Under the pieces are notes generated by a model. The model had not been told where the DNA came from. It made no database searches and saw only the letters and a program-made list of their open reading frames with translations. Source: Pseudohalioglobus lutimaris (GTDB lineage: Bacteria; Pseudomonadota; Gammaproteobacteria; Pseudomonadales; Halieaceae). Taken from it: a stretch of 53,308 bases of DNA. This document shows positions 34,764 to 46,060 of this stretch, in pieces. Where the stretch lies: NCBI RefSeq assembly GCF_002866825.1, contig NZ_PKUS01000035.1, positions 1-53,308 on the forward strand. Reading direction: 5' to 3'. Within the stretch, counting starts at the first letter, position 1. Each line of letters starts with the position of its first letter. Both the position numbers and the translations under genes were made by a program.

Positions 34764-35665
34764 CCCAACCAGGCGTAGCCCCGGCGCCCCTGCAGCCCAC
34801 CAGTGTGCACAACCAGCACCGGCTCGTCCTCAGCCCAACGCCCCTGGGCTAATCGCGAGTGCAGCGCGTAAAGCATTTTCCCCGTATAAACCGGCTCAAG
34901 GGGAAGCCGCTGAACCGACTCAAACGCCAGCATAAACGCGCGCAACTCAGCGCTGGTGCGGGCAAAGCCGCCGCAGTGTGCATCATGTATTATTTGCCAT
35001 GAAACCCGGGCTGGCAGCCCGCTTGCGTGCAGATATTCCTGCACGCGCTCCTCGAGATCACGCGCGCCTTTCAAGGCCGCTACACCGAACACTTCAGGTG
35101 AGCCACGCAGTCCGGCGATCAATCCCGCCAGCGTGGTACCCGTACCTACCGGCACCAGGACTCGCGAGAAGATTCTCCCGCTGCGATTAACCATGTCGGC
35201 AATCTCCAGGCAACCGCGCAAGCCGTCCGCCCCGGCCCCGCCTTCGGGCACAACCAGGCAAGGTGCATGGCGCTGCTCGAGGTCGGCGAGCCAGTCGCTA
35301 TCGAAACGGCGCCGGTAGGTCTCCCTGGATACGGGTACAATTTGCATACCCCAGCGGCGCATGTCCTCCAGTGCGGGCGTTTCTGTTTCTGCGCCACGCA
35401 CCACGCCCACGGTTTCCAGGTCCAGTTCTGCACCCACTGCGGCCAGCGCATGCAGGTGATTGGACCAGGCGCCGCCGAAACTCAGTATCCGTTTTATCCC
35501 GCGCGCTTGCGCCGCCCGCAGGCTGCCGCGCAGTTTGAAAACCTTGTTACCGGGCGCTGAACCACCGAGCAGATCCAGCCGCAGCACCGTCACGTTGCGC
35601 ATGCTCACGCCCAGCACGGGGTCGGCGCAGAGCTGCAACATGCTGGTTGATGAATCCGTTAACAT
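34760..35665 (-). CDS. ACC deaminase/D-cysteine desulfhydrase family PLP enzyme
   Basis: 301 residues from ATG at 35665; a longer frame to 35848 lacks family support. The PLP lysine is expected at K41 in APGNKVFKLRG, in line with the GGNKxRK motif of the family. FGGAWSNHLHALAA provides the phosphate-side loop and the C-terminus has VHTGGLQG. Family members open 1-aminocyclopropane-1-carboxylate or degrade D-cysteine; the motif variation (NKVF instead of NKTR) prevents choosing a substrate. The gene is convergent with the PLD gene and overlaps its stop. Confidence 0.85.
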   Translation of the reverse strand: MLTDSSTSMLQLCADPVLGVSMRNVTVLRLDLLGGSAPGNKVFKLRGSLRAAQARGIKRILSFGGAWSNHLHALAAVGAELDLETVGVVRGAETETPALEDMRRWGMQIVPVSRETYRRRFDSDWLADLEQRHAPCLVVPEGGAGADGLRGCLEIADMVNRSGRIFSRVLVPVGTGTTLAGLIAGLRGSPEVFGVAALKGARDLEERVQEYLHASGLPARVSWQIIHDAHCGGFARTSAELRAFMLAFESVQRLPLEPVYTGKMLYALHSRLAQGRWAEDEPVLVVHTGGLQGRRGYAWLG

Positions 35666-35723
35666 GGGTAATAGTGTGCCACGTTTAGCAACCCCCGCGA
35701 ACACAACCACAGAAGGTGAGACC

Positions 35724-36407
35724 ATGATCAGAAAAATACTCGTCGCCGCCAGCATGACAGCCCTGATTTCCGCCTGCACCAGCGCGCCGGCGATACAAAC
35801 CGGCGACGACGCAGAAGTCATTGGTGACAATCTGCACAGAGTGGACAACAGTCGCGCAAAAGTGGCTTACGTCGACCCCGACGCTGATTTCACCCGTTAC
35901 CGCCGGGTTCTGGTGCTACCGCTGGGCGTGGATAAAATCGAGATAGTTCAACCCGACAAATCCGGCTCTGCAGTTAACCGCCGCGACTGGGAGCTGACCG
36001 AGGCAGACAAACTGGCGCTGCAGGAAATGTTTCAAAGTGCCATGGAGAAGCAACTACAGGAGCGCGGTCAGTTTCCGCTGGCTTCCGAACCCGGTGATGA
36101 CGTGCTGGAGATCGAGGCCATGATCACTGGCATCGCGCCGGCAGCAGCCAAGGACGACAATATGTCACGCACTGCGGGACGCAGCTACGTGATAACGGAA
36201 GGCGCCGGTACAATTGCAGTCGCCGTTGCCTTCGGTGACTCGGAGACTGGTGAGGTACTCGCCCTGTTCAAGGATGCGCGCTCCAGCTCCAGTCACTGGG
36301 GAATGAACAACAGCGTGACCAACCGTGCCGACGTGCAGCGCGTCTTCAACAGCTGGGCAAAGCAGGTCAACAGCAGCCTGGTCAAGGTGACGGGTAAGGG
36401 AGAGTAA
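35724..36407 (+). CDS. DUF3313-like lipoprotein
   Basis: 227 residues from ATG at 35724, with AAGGTGAG upstream. A short signal peptide ends in the lipobox LISAC. The mature part contains FTRYRRVLVLP, LQEMFQSAMEKQL, LEIEAMITGIAP and a C-terminal FNSWAKQVNSSLVKV helix, a layout seen in DUF3313 outer-membrane lipoproteins. Function is unknown. The upstream in-frame extension overlaps the divergent PLP-enzyme gene and is not coding. Confidence 0.75.
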   Translation: MIRKILVAASMTALISACTSAPAIQTGDDAEVIGDNLHRVDNSRAKVAYVDPDADFTRYRRVLVLPLGVDKIEIVQPDKSGSAVNRRDWELTEADKLALQEMFQSAMEKQLQERGQFPLASEPGDDVLEIEAMITGIAPAAAKDDNMSRTAGRSYVITEGAGTIAVAVAFGDSETGEVLALFKDARSSSSHWGMNNSVTNRADVQRVFNSWAKQVNSSLVKVTGKGE

Positions 36408-36454
36408 CTGTCGTCGCTGCCCAGGCAGTGCAGAGTTCACGCTGTGCGCTACCT

Positions 36455-36495
36455 GGGAGCATGCTCCCCATTCAGTAGCGCCGGGTGATACCCGG
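36455..36495. repeat. Two inverted repeats between convergent genes
   Basis: GGGAGCATGCTCCC at 36455-36468 is a perfect 14-base palindrome and CCGGGT-GAT-ACCCGG at 36481-36495 a six-pair hairpin with a three-base loop. They lie between the DUF3313 stop and the lipA stop. No T-run follows either, so they may be 3'-end stabilisers or a non-canonical terminator pair. Confidence 0.4.
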
Positions 36496-36506
36496 TCCTA
36501 CCCAGC

Positions 36507-37493
36507 TTACAGGCCCACGTTATTTTTCTGCAGCACCTGCTCCGCACGATAGCTTGAACGCACGAAAACGCCGGACACCACCTCCATAAAACCCTTTTCC
36601 AGGCCCCACTGCCGATAGGTCTCGAACTCTTCTGGTGTAACGTAGCGATCAATGGGGTAATGGTTGGCAGTAGGCTGCAGATACTGGCCGAAAGTGAGGA
36701 TATCCACATTGGCCGCAAGCAGGTCGTCCATACACTGCACAATCTCTTCTTCGGTCTCGCCCAGTCCCAGCATCAGACTGGTCTTGGTCAGCACGTCCGG
36801 TCGATGACGCTTGGCGTGAGCGAGCACGGCCAGGGTCTGCTCATAACTGGCTCGCGGGTCGCGCACCGGGTGGGTGAGTCGTTTCACCGTTTCCACGTTC
36901 TGGGCAAAGACCTCCACGCCCGAATCCACCACGGTTTCCACGTCTGCCAGTACCCCGAGAAAGTCCGGGGTGAGTGCTTCTACCGCCGTTTCCGGGTTTA
37001 CTTCCTTTACCTTGCGCACGCAGGCGGCGTATTGTCCTGCGCCGCCATCGGCGAGGTCATCACGGTTCACCGAGGTCAGCACCACGTACTTGAGGTTCAT
37101 CAACTGCACTGAACGCGCTGTGTTGGCGGGTTCATCCGGATCCAGCCAGCCTTTGGGGTTGCCCGTATTCACCGCACAGAACCGGCAGGCGCGAGTACAG
37201 ACATCGCCCAGCAGCATGATGGTGGCCGTGCCGGAGCTCCAGCATTCGCTCATATTGGGGCACTTGGCCTCCTCGCAAACGGTCGCCAAACGATGCTCGT
37301 GCACAATATCCTTGACCTTTTCATAGGTCTTGCCTCCGCGCACGCGGATGCGCAGCCAGTCGGGCTTTGCCAGTCGGTCGGCACTTTGCGCAGACGTTTT
37401 GATGCCGTCCTTGATAGCCGTAATGCCCTTCTCGTTGACGAACTTTTCGCCACTGGTTACCTGTACAGCGGGAATCAGGTCCTGGTCAGTCAT
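36507..37493 (-). CDS. lipA: Lipoyl synthase
   Basis: 328 residues from ATG at 37493, chosen because AAAGAG lies seven bases upstream on the minus strand; an ATG two codons earlier and a long 5' extension to 37607 are less likely. LipA is a radical-SAM enzyme that inserts two sulfurs into octanoyl groups on lipoyl domains. The auxiliary cluster cysteines are C73, C78 and C84, and the SAM cluster is C99-C103-C106 in [10 protein letters not shown]. The C-terminal RSSYRAEQ provides the auxiliary-cluster serine. lipB is not adjacent. The gene diverges from frdCAB across 158 bases. Confidence 0.95.
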   Translation of the reverse strand: MTDQDLIPAVQVTSGEKFVNEKGITAIKDGIKTSAQSADRLAKPDWLRIRVRGGKTYEKVKDIVHEHRLATVCEEAKCPNMSECWSSGTATIMLLGDVCTRACRFCAVNTGNPKGWLDPDEPANTARSVQLMNLKYVVLTSVNRDDLADGGAGQYAACVRKVKEVNPETAVEALTPDFLGVLADVETVVDSGVEVFAQNVETVKRLTHPVRDPRASYEQTLAVLAHAKRHRPDVLTKTSLMLGLGETEEEIVQCMDDLLAANVDILTFGQYLQPTANHYPIDRYVTPEEFETYRQWGLEKGFMEVVSGVFVRSSYRAEQVLQKNNVGL

Positions 37494-37578
37494 GGCCATG
37501 CTCTTTGCGGTGCTCGAAACAGAAATCGGGGCCCCTGAGTATACAGAAGCACGGTCGTTGCCGCGATCATGCGATTTC

Positions 37579-37592
37579 TTGAGCCAGAACAA
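37579..37592. promoter_or_regulatory. Candidate FNR/ANR box upstream of frdCAB
   Basis: TTGAGCCAGAACAA matches the FNR/ANR consensus TTGATNNNNATCAA at 8 of 10 fixed positions. It lies 59 bases before the frdC start. A possible -10 TACACT at 37616-37621 is about 33 bases from the box centre, close to the class II activation spacing. It is also upstream of divergent lipA. One match by eye is weak evidence. Confidence 0.35.
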
Positions 37593-37651
37593 GGGCAAGC
37601 AGGCCACGCCTTGTCTACACTACGCCACAGATAATCAGAGCTAACGCCACG

Positions 37652-38377
37652 ATGCCCCAAAAACTCAATCGCTGGCCCGCACGAATGGACCTGTTGCAGA
37701 GCGGCACCGGATTGCTGCTGGTCATGTTCATCTGGGGTCATATGTTTTTTGAGTCCAGCATTCTGCTGGGCCATGAAGCCATGTATTGGGTGACCCGCAT
37801 GTTTGAGGGCGAGCACCTGTTCGGCAGGCCCTATCCACTGCTGGTATCTGCAGCGGCCGCCATTGTCCTGTTGCTGATCGCGCTGCACGCCTTACTGGCA
37901 TTACGCAAATTTCCCGCCAATTACCGCCAGTATCAGCGTATGAACACGCACATGGCAGCCATGCGGCACATGGATACCACCCTCTGGTACGTGCAGGTTA
38001 TCACCGGTTTCCTGCTGTTTTTTCTTGCCTCGGCACACCTGCTGGTAGTGCTGGTACAGCCCGACAATATCGGACCCTACGCATCATCAGACCGGATCTG
38101 GAGCGGCCGTTTCTGGATTCTTTACGCGTCGCTGCTACTGGTCGTGCACGTTCATGCCGGCATAGGCATATACCGCCTGGCGATGAAGTGGGGGCCGTTC
38201 AGCGCGGCCAGCTCGGGTTTGTGGCGGGGACGCATCAGGCTTGCCCTATACTGCATCGTTGCCTTTTATCTCTGTCTTGGCACCGCATCACTGATTACTT
38301 ACATGCGCATTGGCGCCGAACACGCGCCCTATGCCGGTGAGCGCTACGTTCCAACGCACGCGTCCGGGGCACACTAG
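37652..38377 (+). CDS. frdC: Fumarate reductase cytochrome b subunit (Wolinella type)
   Basis: 241 residues with five membrane helices. It aligns with Wolinella succinogenes FrdC from PAKLDWWQSATGL (here [13 protein letters not shown]) onward with a constant offset of 14. The four haem histidines are all present at H30, H79, H129 and H168 (Wolinella 44, 93, 143, 182, recalled from memory), so two haem b groups are expected. Glu C66 at the menaquinol site is kept as E52. Glu C180, the E-pathway residue, is H166 here. The subunit anchors FrdAB and exchanges electrons with the quinone pool. First gene of frdCAB. Confidence 0.92.
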   Translation: MPQKLNRWPARMDLLQSGTGLLLVMFIWGHMFFESSILLGHEAMYWVTRMFEGEHLFGRPYPLLVSAAAAIVLLLIALHALLALRKFPANYRQYQRMNTHMAAMRHMDTTLWYVQVITGFLLFFLASAHLLVVLVQPDNIGPYASSDRIWSGRFWILYASLLLVVHVHAGIGIYRLAMKWGPFSAASSGLWRGRIRLALYCIVAFYLCLGTASLITYMRIGAEHAPYAGERYVPTHASGAH

Positions 38378-38378
38378 C

Positions 38379-40358
38379 ATGCAGATAATTTACACCGACG
38401 TATTGGTTATCGGAGGTGGTCTGGCCGGCCAGCGGGCCGCAATAGGCGCCCGCCGTCGCGGCAATGAGGTCATTATACTCAGCCTGGTGCCGGCCAAGCG
38501 TTCCCACTCGGCTGCGGCCCAGGGCGGCATGCAGGCCAGCCTCGGCAACTGCCTGGGGGGTGCCGGTGACAACGAGGACCTGCACTTCGCCGATACCGTA
38601 CGTGGCTCCGACTGGGGCGCGGACCAGGAAGTAGTGCGCATGTTTGCCCACACTGCACCCAAGGCCATTCGTGAACTGGCGGCCTGGGGTGTTCCCTGGA
38701 GTCGCGTGCAGCGTGGTGACCACGAGATTAGCGAAGACGGCAAGAAAAAAACCATCACTGAGTCCGACGCGGCCCATGGCCTGATCACCAGCCGCAATTT
38801 TGGCGGTACGGCGAAATGGCGCGCCTGCTATGTTTCCGACGGCACAGGTCACGCCATGCTCTACGCCATGAGCAACCAGGCTATTGCCGCCGGCATTCCG
38901 GTTCATGAACGGACAGAGGCAATCGCGCTCATTCACGAAGGCGAGCGCTGTTGCGGCGCCATTGTCCGCAACCTGGTCAGCGGTGAACTGATCGCCTATA
39001 TGGCCAGGGCTACCTGTATCGCCAGCGGTGGTTTCGGGCGTATCTACCGGGTATCCACCAACGCAGTCATCAACGAGGGCATGGGGGCCGCCATTGCCCT
39101 GGAGACCGGCCTCGCCACGCTGGGAAATATGGAGGCCGTACAGTTCCACCCCACTGGTATTTTCCCGGCTGGGATACTGGTAACGGAAGGCTGTCGCGGT
39201 GACGGCGGCCTGCTTCTGGACGGCAGCGGACACCGCTTCATGCCCGACTACGAACCGGAGAAAAGGGAGCTGGCCTCACGGGATGTCGTATCGCGGCGTA
39301 TGGAAGAGCACATCACTGCCGGTCACGGCGCGCAAAGTCGCTTTGGTGAACACCTGTGGCTGGACATACGCCTGCTGGGCGCCGACCACATCAACGGCCA
39401 GCTGCGCGAGGTGAAAGAGATTTGCCAGTATTTCCTTGGCATCGACCCGGCGCACGAGCTGATTCCCGTGCGCCCTGCCCAGCACTACTCGATGGGCGGT
39501 GTGCGCACCGACGCCCGCGGCCAGAGCCCACAATTGAAGGGCCTGTTTGCCGTGGGCGAGGCGGCCTGCTGGGATATGCATGGCTTTAACCGCCTGGGTG
39601 GCAACTCGGTGGCCGAAACGGTGGTAGCCGGAATGATTGTTGGCGACACTATCGCCGACTTCTGTGCCTCCGCCGAAGGCCAGCTGCAACTGTCCACGAG
39701 TCTGGCCGGGGACTTCATGCGCCGTGAATCTGACAAACTCAAAGCCATCGCACAAAACGGCGGCGGCGAAAGCGCTGTTGAACTGACCCGACAGATGCAG
39801 GAAACCATGACCAGTAATGTCGGCATTTTCCGCCACGGCGAGAAACTGGAGCGGGCCGTCAGTGCGTTACAGGACCTGCAGCAACGCGCTGCTCACGTCG
39901 GCCTGCGCAACGCCAATCGCGGCCCCAACCCTGAACTGGTCGCCGCCTACCGACTGCCGCGCATGCTTAAACTCGCCCTCTGCGTCGCCCAGGGTGCGCT
40001 GCTGCGCACGGAAAGCCGCGGCGCCCACTTTCGCGATGATTACCCACAGCGCAATGACCTGCAGTGGATGAAACGAACCCTCGCCAGCTGGCCCGGCGAT
40101 CACGACCAACTGCCCACCTTCGACTACGAGCCGCTGGACATACTGGGCATGGAGTTGCCGCCCGGCTGGCGCGGCTACGGCGCCAGGGACTACATCGACC
40201 ACCCCGACACTGCCATCCGCGAACAGCAGATCAAGCACTTGCTGGCCGCCGCCGGAGAGCTGGACCGCCACCAGCGGCAGAACCTGCTGATGCCGTTTAT
40301 GCATCTGCTGCCGCCACTCTTCCAGGGCCGAAACCAACGTCTGGAGAACAGCGAGTGA
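38379..40358 (+). CDS. frdA: Fumarate reductase flavoprotein subunit
   Basis: 659 residues from ATG at 38379, one base after the frdC stop (Wolinella FrdA is 656). Sequence follows the epsilonproteobacterial protein over its length: [11 protein letters not shown] for [19 protein letters not shown] with the covalent-FAD histidine at 43, [32 protein letters not shown] with the catalytic arginine, and QHYSMGG. It reduces fumarate to succinate, or the reverse, at the membrane face. An in-frame 5' extension into frdC is not coding. Its stop overlaps the frdB start. Confidence 0.95.
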   Translation: MQIIYTDVLVIGGGLAGQRAAIGARRRGNEVIILSLVPAKRSHSAAAQGGMQASLGNCLGGAGDNEDLHFADTVRGSDWGADQEVVRMFAHTAPKAIRELAAWGVPWSRVQRGDHEISEDGKKKTITESDAAHGLITSRNFGGTAKWRACYVSDGTGHAMLYAMSNQAIAAGIPVHERTEAIALIHEGERCCGAIVRNLVSGELIAYMARATCIASGGFGRIYRVSTNAVINEGMGAAIALETGLATLGNMEAVQFHPTGIFPAGILVTEGCRGDGGLLLDGSGHRFMPDYEPEKRELASRDVVSRRMEEHITAGHGAQSRFGEHLWLDIRLLGADHINGQLREVKEICQYFLGIDPAHELIPVRPAQHYSMGGVRTDARGQSPQLKGLFAVGEAACWDMHGFNRLGGNSVAETVVAGMIVGDTIADFCASAEGQLQLSTSLAGDFMRRESDKLKAIAQNGGGESAVELTRQMQETMTSNVGIFRHGEKLERAVSALQDLQQRAAHVGLRNANRGPNPELVAAYRLPRMLKLALCVAQGALLRTESRGAHFRDDYPQRNDLQWMKRTLASWPGDHDQLPTFDYEPLDILGMELPPGWRGYGARDYIDHPDTAIREQQIKHLLAAAGELDRHQRQNLLMPFMHLLPPLFQGRNQRLENSE

Positions 40359-41095
40359 ACACCATTCCCGTGAGCCAACAGCGCACACTGAACATCAGTG
40401 TGCTTCGCCATAATCCGGCGGACCCGGATTCCGAACCGCATATGCAGACGTTTCAGGTTGAAGATGCTGACGCCATGACCCTGTTTGTCGCGCTCAACCT
40501 GATCCGTGAGGAGCAGGACCCGTCACTGCATTTCGACTTCGTCTGCAGGGCCGGAATCTGCGGCAGCTGCGGCATGATTATCAACGGCCGCCCCGGCCTT
40601 GCCTGTCGTACCCTCACCCGGGACCTGCCCGACGACATTACTCTCGCACCGCTGCCCGGTTTCGAGCTGATCGCAGACCTGTCGGTGAATACCGGCAAGT
40701 GGATGCGCGGCATGGCGGAACGCCTGGAGACCTGGGTGCATGCGCAGGGCCTGGAGCAAATTGACCTCAGCGCCATCGAGGCCCCCATGGAGCCCGAACT
40801 GGCCCAGCAGCTTTACGAGTTGGAGCGCTGCATAGAATGCGGTTGCTGTATCGCCGCCTGTGGTACGGCACAAATGCGCGAGGACTTTGTGGGCGCAGTG
40901 GGACTCAACCAGGTCACCCGGTTCCGCCTGGACCCCCGCGATGAACGCACAGATGCACAGTTTTACGAGCTGGTGGGGGATGACACCGGCGTATTCGGCT
41001 GCATGACCCTGCTGGGGTGCCAGGATATGTGTCCCAAAGACCTGCCACTGGCGACACAGATCGCCTTTCTGCGCCGGCGCATGGTGGCGGTCTGA
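40355..41095 (+). CDS. frdB: Fumarate reductase iron-sulfur subunit
   Basis: 246 residues from a GTG that overlaps the frdA stop by four bases (GTGA); the longer upstream frame lies within frdA. The [2Fe-2S] ligands C64, C69, C72 and C84 lie in [10 protein letters not shown]...[15 protein letters not shown] (from C159) and [17 protein letters not shown] supply the [4Fe-4S] and [3Fe-4S] clusters. Length fits Wolinella FrdB (about 239). It passes electrons between FrdC haems and FrdA flavin. Confidence 0.95.
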   Translation: MNTIPVSQQRTLNISVLRHNPADPDSEPHMQTFQVEDADAMTLFVALNLIREEQDPSLHFDFVCRAGICGSCGMIINGRPGLACRTLTRDLPDDITLAPLPGFELIADLSVNTGKWMRGMAERLETWVHAQGLEQIDLSAIEAPMEPELAQQLYELERCIECGCCIAACGTAQMREDFVGAVGLNQVTRFRLDPRDERTDAQFYELVGDDTGVFGCMTLLGCQDMCPKDLPLATQIAFLRRRMVAV

Positions 41096-41100
41096 CACCG

Positions 41101-41140
41101 TTCAATCGCCGGCAGCCACCGGCGCTGGCGACACATTGAA
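41101..41140. repeat. Nested inverted repeat after frdB
   Basis: TTCAAT (41101-41106) pairs with ATTGAA (41135-41140), enclosing CGCCGG/CCGGCG (41107-41112, 41119-41124). It starts five bases after the frdB stop and could fold as a 3'-end hairpin. There is no T-run. It ends about 40 bases before the ABC transporter start. Confidence 0.4.
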
Positions 41141-41181
41141 GAATTTCTGACCCGCGCGCGAGAAACCCGTAGAATTCCGGC

Positions 41182-42978
<1,797 letters not shown>

Positions 42979-43032
42979 GACGAAACGTTGCTGCCCTGCG
43001 ACAAACGGGGGCGGAATAGCCTTGCTCTCCCG

Positions 43033-43038
43033 TATAAT
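43033..43038 (+). promoter_or_regulatory. Perfect -10 hexamer next to the kinase start
   Basis: TATAAT at 43033-43038 lies seven bases from the ATG at 43045, so transcription would begin at or within a base or two of the start codon and give a leaderless mRNA. No Shine-Dalgarno sequence precedes that ATG, which agrees. There is no good -35 at the expected spacing, so a chance match is possible. Confidence 0.4.
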
Positions 43039-43044
43039 GAGCGC

Positions 43045-44139
43045 ATGGATATGAACGATATGCTCAAGAACAAACGCCAGTTGTTCTGGCTACTGCAGCT
43101 TGCCGGCTGGAGTGGCTGGGCCATGTCTTTTTATCTCGGCGTGATCATGTGGGGCTCCCCGCCTGAGCGCTATTATTTCTACCTCCCCCTCATTGCCACC
43201 ATCGGCATGCTGCTGACGCTGGCATTGCGCGCACTGTATCGTCACATGTGGGAAATGGAGCTGACACGGCGCATCGTGGTAATCGTGGCAGGCTCCTACG
43301 CGGCCGGGCTGGTCTGGATGGCCACGCGTGCCACCCTGTTTCACCAACTCTACCCGGAAGCGCGCAAAGCCGCTGAGCGCCACGGCATGGAACTACTCTC
43401 TTACTTCGACGGTGCCGTTTCTGCATTCTGGGTGATGCTGGTATGGAGTGCGCTCTACTTCGGCATCAAGAACTATATGCTTGCACAGGAGGAGAAAGAA
43501 CGTGTTCTGAAAGCGCTCTCCATGGCCCACGAGGTAAAGCTGAAAATGCTGCGCTACCAGCTCAACCCTCACTTCCTGTTCAACACGCTCAACGCCATCT
43601 CCACACTTATTCTGGACAAGAACAATGCTCTGGCAAATGTGATGGTGACACGTCTCAGTCGTTTCCTGCGCTACACCCTGGACAACGATCCCATGCAGAA
43701 GGTCACCGTAGCCAATGAAGTGGAAGCCCTGCGTCTCTACCTGGACATAGAGAAGGTCCGCTTCGACGAGCGCCTGCAACTGCATTTTGAAGTACAGGAT
43801 GAAGTGCTCGAAGCGCTGATGCCAAGTCTGTTGCTACAACCACTGGTGGAAAATTCGATCAAGTACGCTATTGCTCACGCGGTAAACGGCGGCTATATAT
43901 CAGTAAAGGCATACCAGGAGGGCCAAAGGCTTTGCCTGCAGGTAGCCGATGACGGGCCGGGCCTGGCACCGGGGAGTAAAGCGGCAGAAGGGAACGAAGG
44001 CGTGGGAATCGCCAACTGTCGGGAACGTATTCAGGAAATTTACGGGGAGCAGCAAGCATTCGAGCTGAGCACCACCGACCCGCATGGACTGACCATTAAT
44101 ATTGGCATACCACTGGAATTTGGCAGCAGAGACTCATGA
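43045..44139 (+). CDS. LytS/AlgZ-type sensor histidine kinase
   Basis: 364 residues from ATG at 43045. Four membrane helices occupy residues 10-150. The kinase part belongs to the His_kinase (LytS) family: LNPHFLFNTLNAISTLI carries the phospho-accepting histidine, LLLQPLVENSIKYAI the N-box and VADDGPGL the G-box. It overlaps the response regulator gene by four bases (ATGA), so the two are co-translated. The layout resembles Pseudomonas AlgZ (FimS)/AlgR. The signal sensed is unknown; no periplasmic sensor domain is visible. Confidence 0.9.
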   Translation: MDMNDMLKNKRQLFWLLQLAGWSGWAMSFYLGVIMWGSPPERYYFYLPLIATIGMLLTLALRALYRHMWEMELTRRIVVIVAGSYAAGLVWMATRATLFHQLYPEARKAAERHGMELLSYFDGAVSAFWVMLVWSALYFGIKNYMLAQEEKERVLKALSMAHEVKLKMLRYQLNPHFLFNTLNAISTLILDKNNALANVMVTRLSRFLRYTLDNDPMQKVTVANEVEALRLYLDIEKVRFDERLQLHFEVQDEVLEALMPSLLLQPLVENSIKYAIAHAVNGGYISVKAYQEGQRLCLQVADDGPGLAPGSKAAEGNEGVGIANCRERIQEIYGEQQAFELSTTDPHGLTINIGIPLEFGSRDS

Positions 44140-44945
44140 ATACTCTAAGAGCCATTATTGTCGATGACGAATCACTCGCCCGCAGGGGCCTGGCCCTGCG
44201 CCTGCAACAGATACCCGGGGTGGATGTGATCAGCGAGTGCGCAAATGGCGAGCAGGCACTGGAAGCCATTGCCACCCATTCGCCGGACCTGGTATTTCTC
44301 GACATCCAGATGCCCGGCATCGACGGCTTCGAAGTGGTGAGGCAACTGCAGTCAGACCAGATGCCAATGATCATCTTCGTCACGGCATTCGATCAGTATG
44401 CCGTCGATGCCTTCAAGGTGCACGCTGTTGACTATGTGCTTAAGCCTATCGACGACGACCGTCTGCACGAGGCGATAAACCGTGCCGTCGCCCACCATGC
44501 CCAGGAAGAGTCAGAGCGCGCCAAGGAACGCCTGATGGACCTGATGATGGGCATGACCGGCGCCAGCGCCGCTTCAATAGAGGCCATGGCGCAGGACAAC
44601 GATAACCAGCAACCCTGGCCGGAAAAGCTGGTGATAAAGGACGGTAACGACATCCACCTGGTGCGCACCGCGGAGATTCACTGGGTAGACGCCGCAGGAG
44701 ACTATATGTGCATCCACGCGGCCGGTGAGACGCATATCATGCGCACCACAATGAAACAGTTGGAAGCGATGCTCAACCCGGCGCGCTTCCTGCGGATTCA
44801 TCGCTCCACAATCGTTAACAGCGAGTTTATACAGGGCGCCCAGACGCTGGGTAATGGGGAGTACATGTTGACCCTGGATGGCAACGTACAACTGAAAGTC
44901 AGCCGCGGCTACCGCGCCAGGGTGAAACAGCTGTTGGGAGGCTGA
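44136..44945 (+). CDS. LytTR-family response regulator
   Basis: 269 residues. The receiver domain has D10/D11, phospho-acceptor D56 in FLDIQMPG and the lysine in DYVLKPID. A linker near 125-155 with AKERLMDLMMGMTGAS leads to a LytTR DNA-binding domain (WVDAAGDYMCIH, FLRIHRSTIVN, VSRGYRARV). Proteins of this kind (AlgR, LytR) bind direct repeats and control envelope functions or secretion. No repeat site was identified nearby. It ends the kinase-regulator operon and is convergent with the next gene. Confidence 0.92.
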   Translation: MNTLRAIIVDDESLARRGLALRLQQIPGVDVISECANGEQALEAIATHSPDLVFLDIQMPGIDGFEVVRQLQSDQMPMIIFVTAFDQYAVDAFKVHAVDYVLKPIDDDRLHEAINRAVAHHAQEESERAKERLMDLMMGMTGASAASIEAMAQDNDNQQPWPEKLVIKDGNDIHLVRTAEIHWVDAAGDYMCIHAAGETHIMRTTMKQLEAMLNPARFLRIHRSTIVNSEFIQGAQTLGNGEYMLTLDGNVQLKVSRGYRARVKQLLGG

Positions 44946-44977
44946 GCAACGTCCGGTGAAGGGCTGACCGGGAAGAA

Positions 44978-46060
44978 CTACCGCGCCACGACCTGGTGCA
45001 ACGCCAGCCGGGTGCCAGCGTTACCGGACACATCCACCTGGCAACCCGTCCACCCCGCCGGCACGCGCCAGTGCTCCTTGCTCGGCCACGTGAGAAGACG
45101 TTCACCGCCGTTGCAGGTCAGGTAGACAGTCACGACGCGTCCGCGCACATCGGCTATATAGAACTCAGACTCCGTCAATGCGGTTTTCCAGGAGGCCCGA
45201 CCTTCGGGGTAAAGTGCTATCAATTCGCCCTCGATGGCGAAGTCACTCATTCGTTGTAACGCCTGCTCTGCACTGACATACCGGGAGGCTGCGGCCTGCA
45301 CCACCGGCTCGCCCCGGCCCAGCGTCTGCATGTAGTCAAGCGTAAAACCCGCGTCTGCAAGCATATTACCCTCCAACTGCAGGCTGAGAATACGATTGAG
45401 CATTTTCAGGAATTGGTCGGCAGGCACGTAGACGTTCTTGAAGTTGTTATCCAGCGCCAGACGCTGGAAACGGACGATGCGCTCAAGATGACGCAACTCT
45501 GCCCCGGCGTCGCCAAGACGATTCGCCACCGACGCCGCCAGTACGCGCGACTTCACTTCCTCCAGCGCATTGCGCCCGGCGAACTGCTGCAACTGGTCGG
45601 CAATAGCCTGCGCCGCGGCATACTCCTGGTTGGCGAAGTGATCCCAGGCACGTCCGTAGAGGTCTGCAAACTCGGGGCCCATTTCCCGGGGCTTGTCGAG
45701 AATCCAGGTATAGATCACGGGGTTGGCGGAGGACTGCACCGCCTTGCCGCCGCTGGTCGCCGGTGCAAAGCGCATCGCTTTCACCTGGTTCAACAGCGCC
45801 TCCTCCAGTGCGGGCACCTTATTGGAGGCCCTGACGGCCGCATTGACTACAGCGCCGGTGGGGTCGATATCGTAGGTATAGACCAGCCAGGCATCGTCCT
45901 GATAACTGCTGTCCAGTGTGATGATAGATGAATCGCCATCAAGATTAGTGGCCGGTACATACTGGGCGATAGCCAGCGTGGCGCCCGCGGGCCCCAAAGA
46001 CAGCAGCACGACAAAAACGCCAACAAGCAAACTGAACTGGCGAGAAATTCGGGAAAACAT
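44978..46060 (-). CDS. Periplasmic protein with TonB-C-like domain
   Basis: 360 residues, with GGAG five bases upstream of the ATG at 46060 on the minus strand. A cleavable or uncleaved signal segment covers about residues 10-32. Residues 50-120 (WLVYTYDIDPTGAVVNAAV...LNQVKAMRFAPATSGGKAV) look like a TonB C-terminal domain, with the usual order of a strand, a gap and an RFxPA block. The rest is helical, with a possible TPR-like segment near 130-280 (AWDHFANQEYAAAQAIADQL). No ExbB/ExbD genes or TonB-dependent receptor are adjacent. The role is unknown; it may transmit mechanical force or act as a scaffold. Confidence 0.7.
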   Translation of the reverse strand: MFSRISRQFSLLVGVFVVLLSLGPAGATLAIAQYVPATNLDGDSSIITLDSSYQDDAWLVYTYDIDPTGAVVNAAVRASNKVPALEEALLNQVKAMRFAPATSGGKAVQSSANPVIYTWILDKPREMGPEFADLYGRAWDHFANQEYAAAQAIADQLQQFAGRNALEEVKSRVLAASVANRLGDAGAELRHLERIVRFQRLALDNNFKNVYVPADQFLKMLNRILSLQLEGNMLADAGFTLDYMQTLGRGEPVVQAAASRYVSAEQALQRMSDFAIEGELIALYPEGRASWKTALTESEFYIADVRGRVVTVYLTCNGGERLLTWPSKEHWRVPAGWTGCQVDVSGNAGTRLALHQVVAR

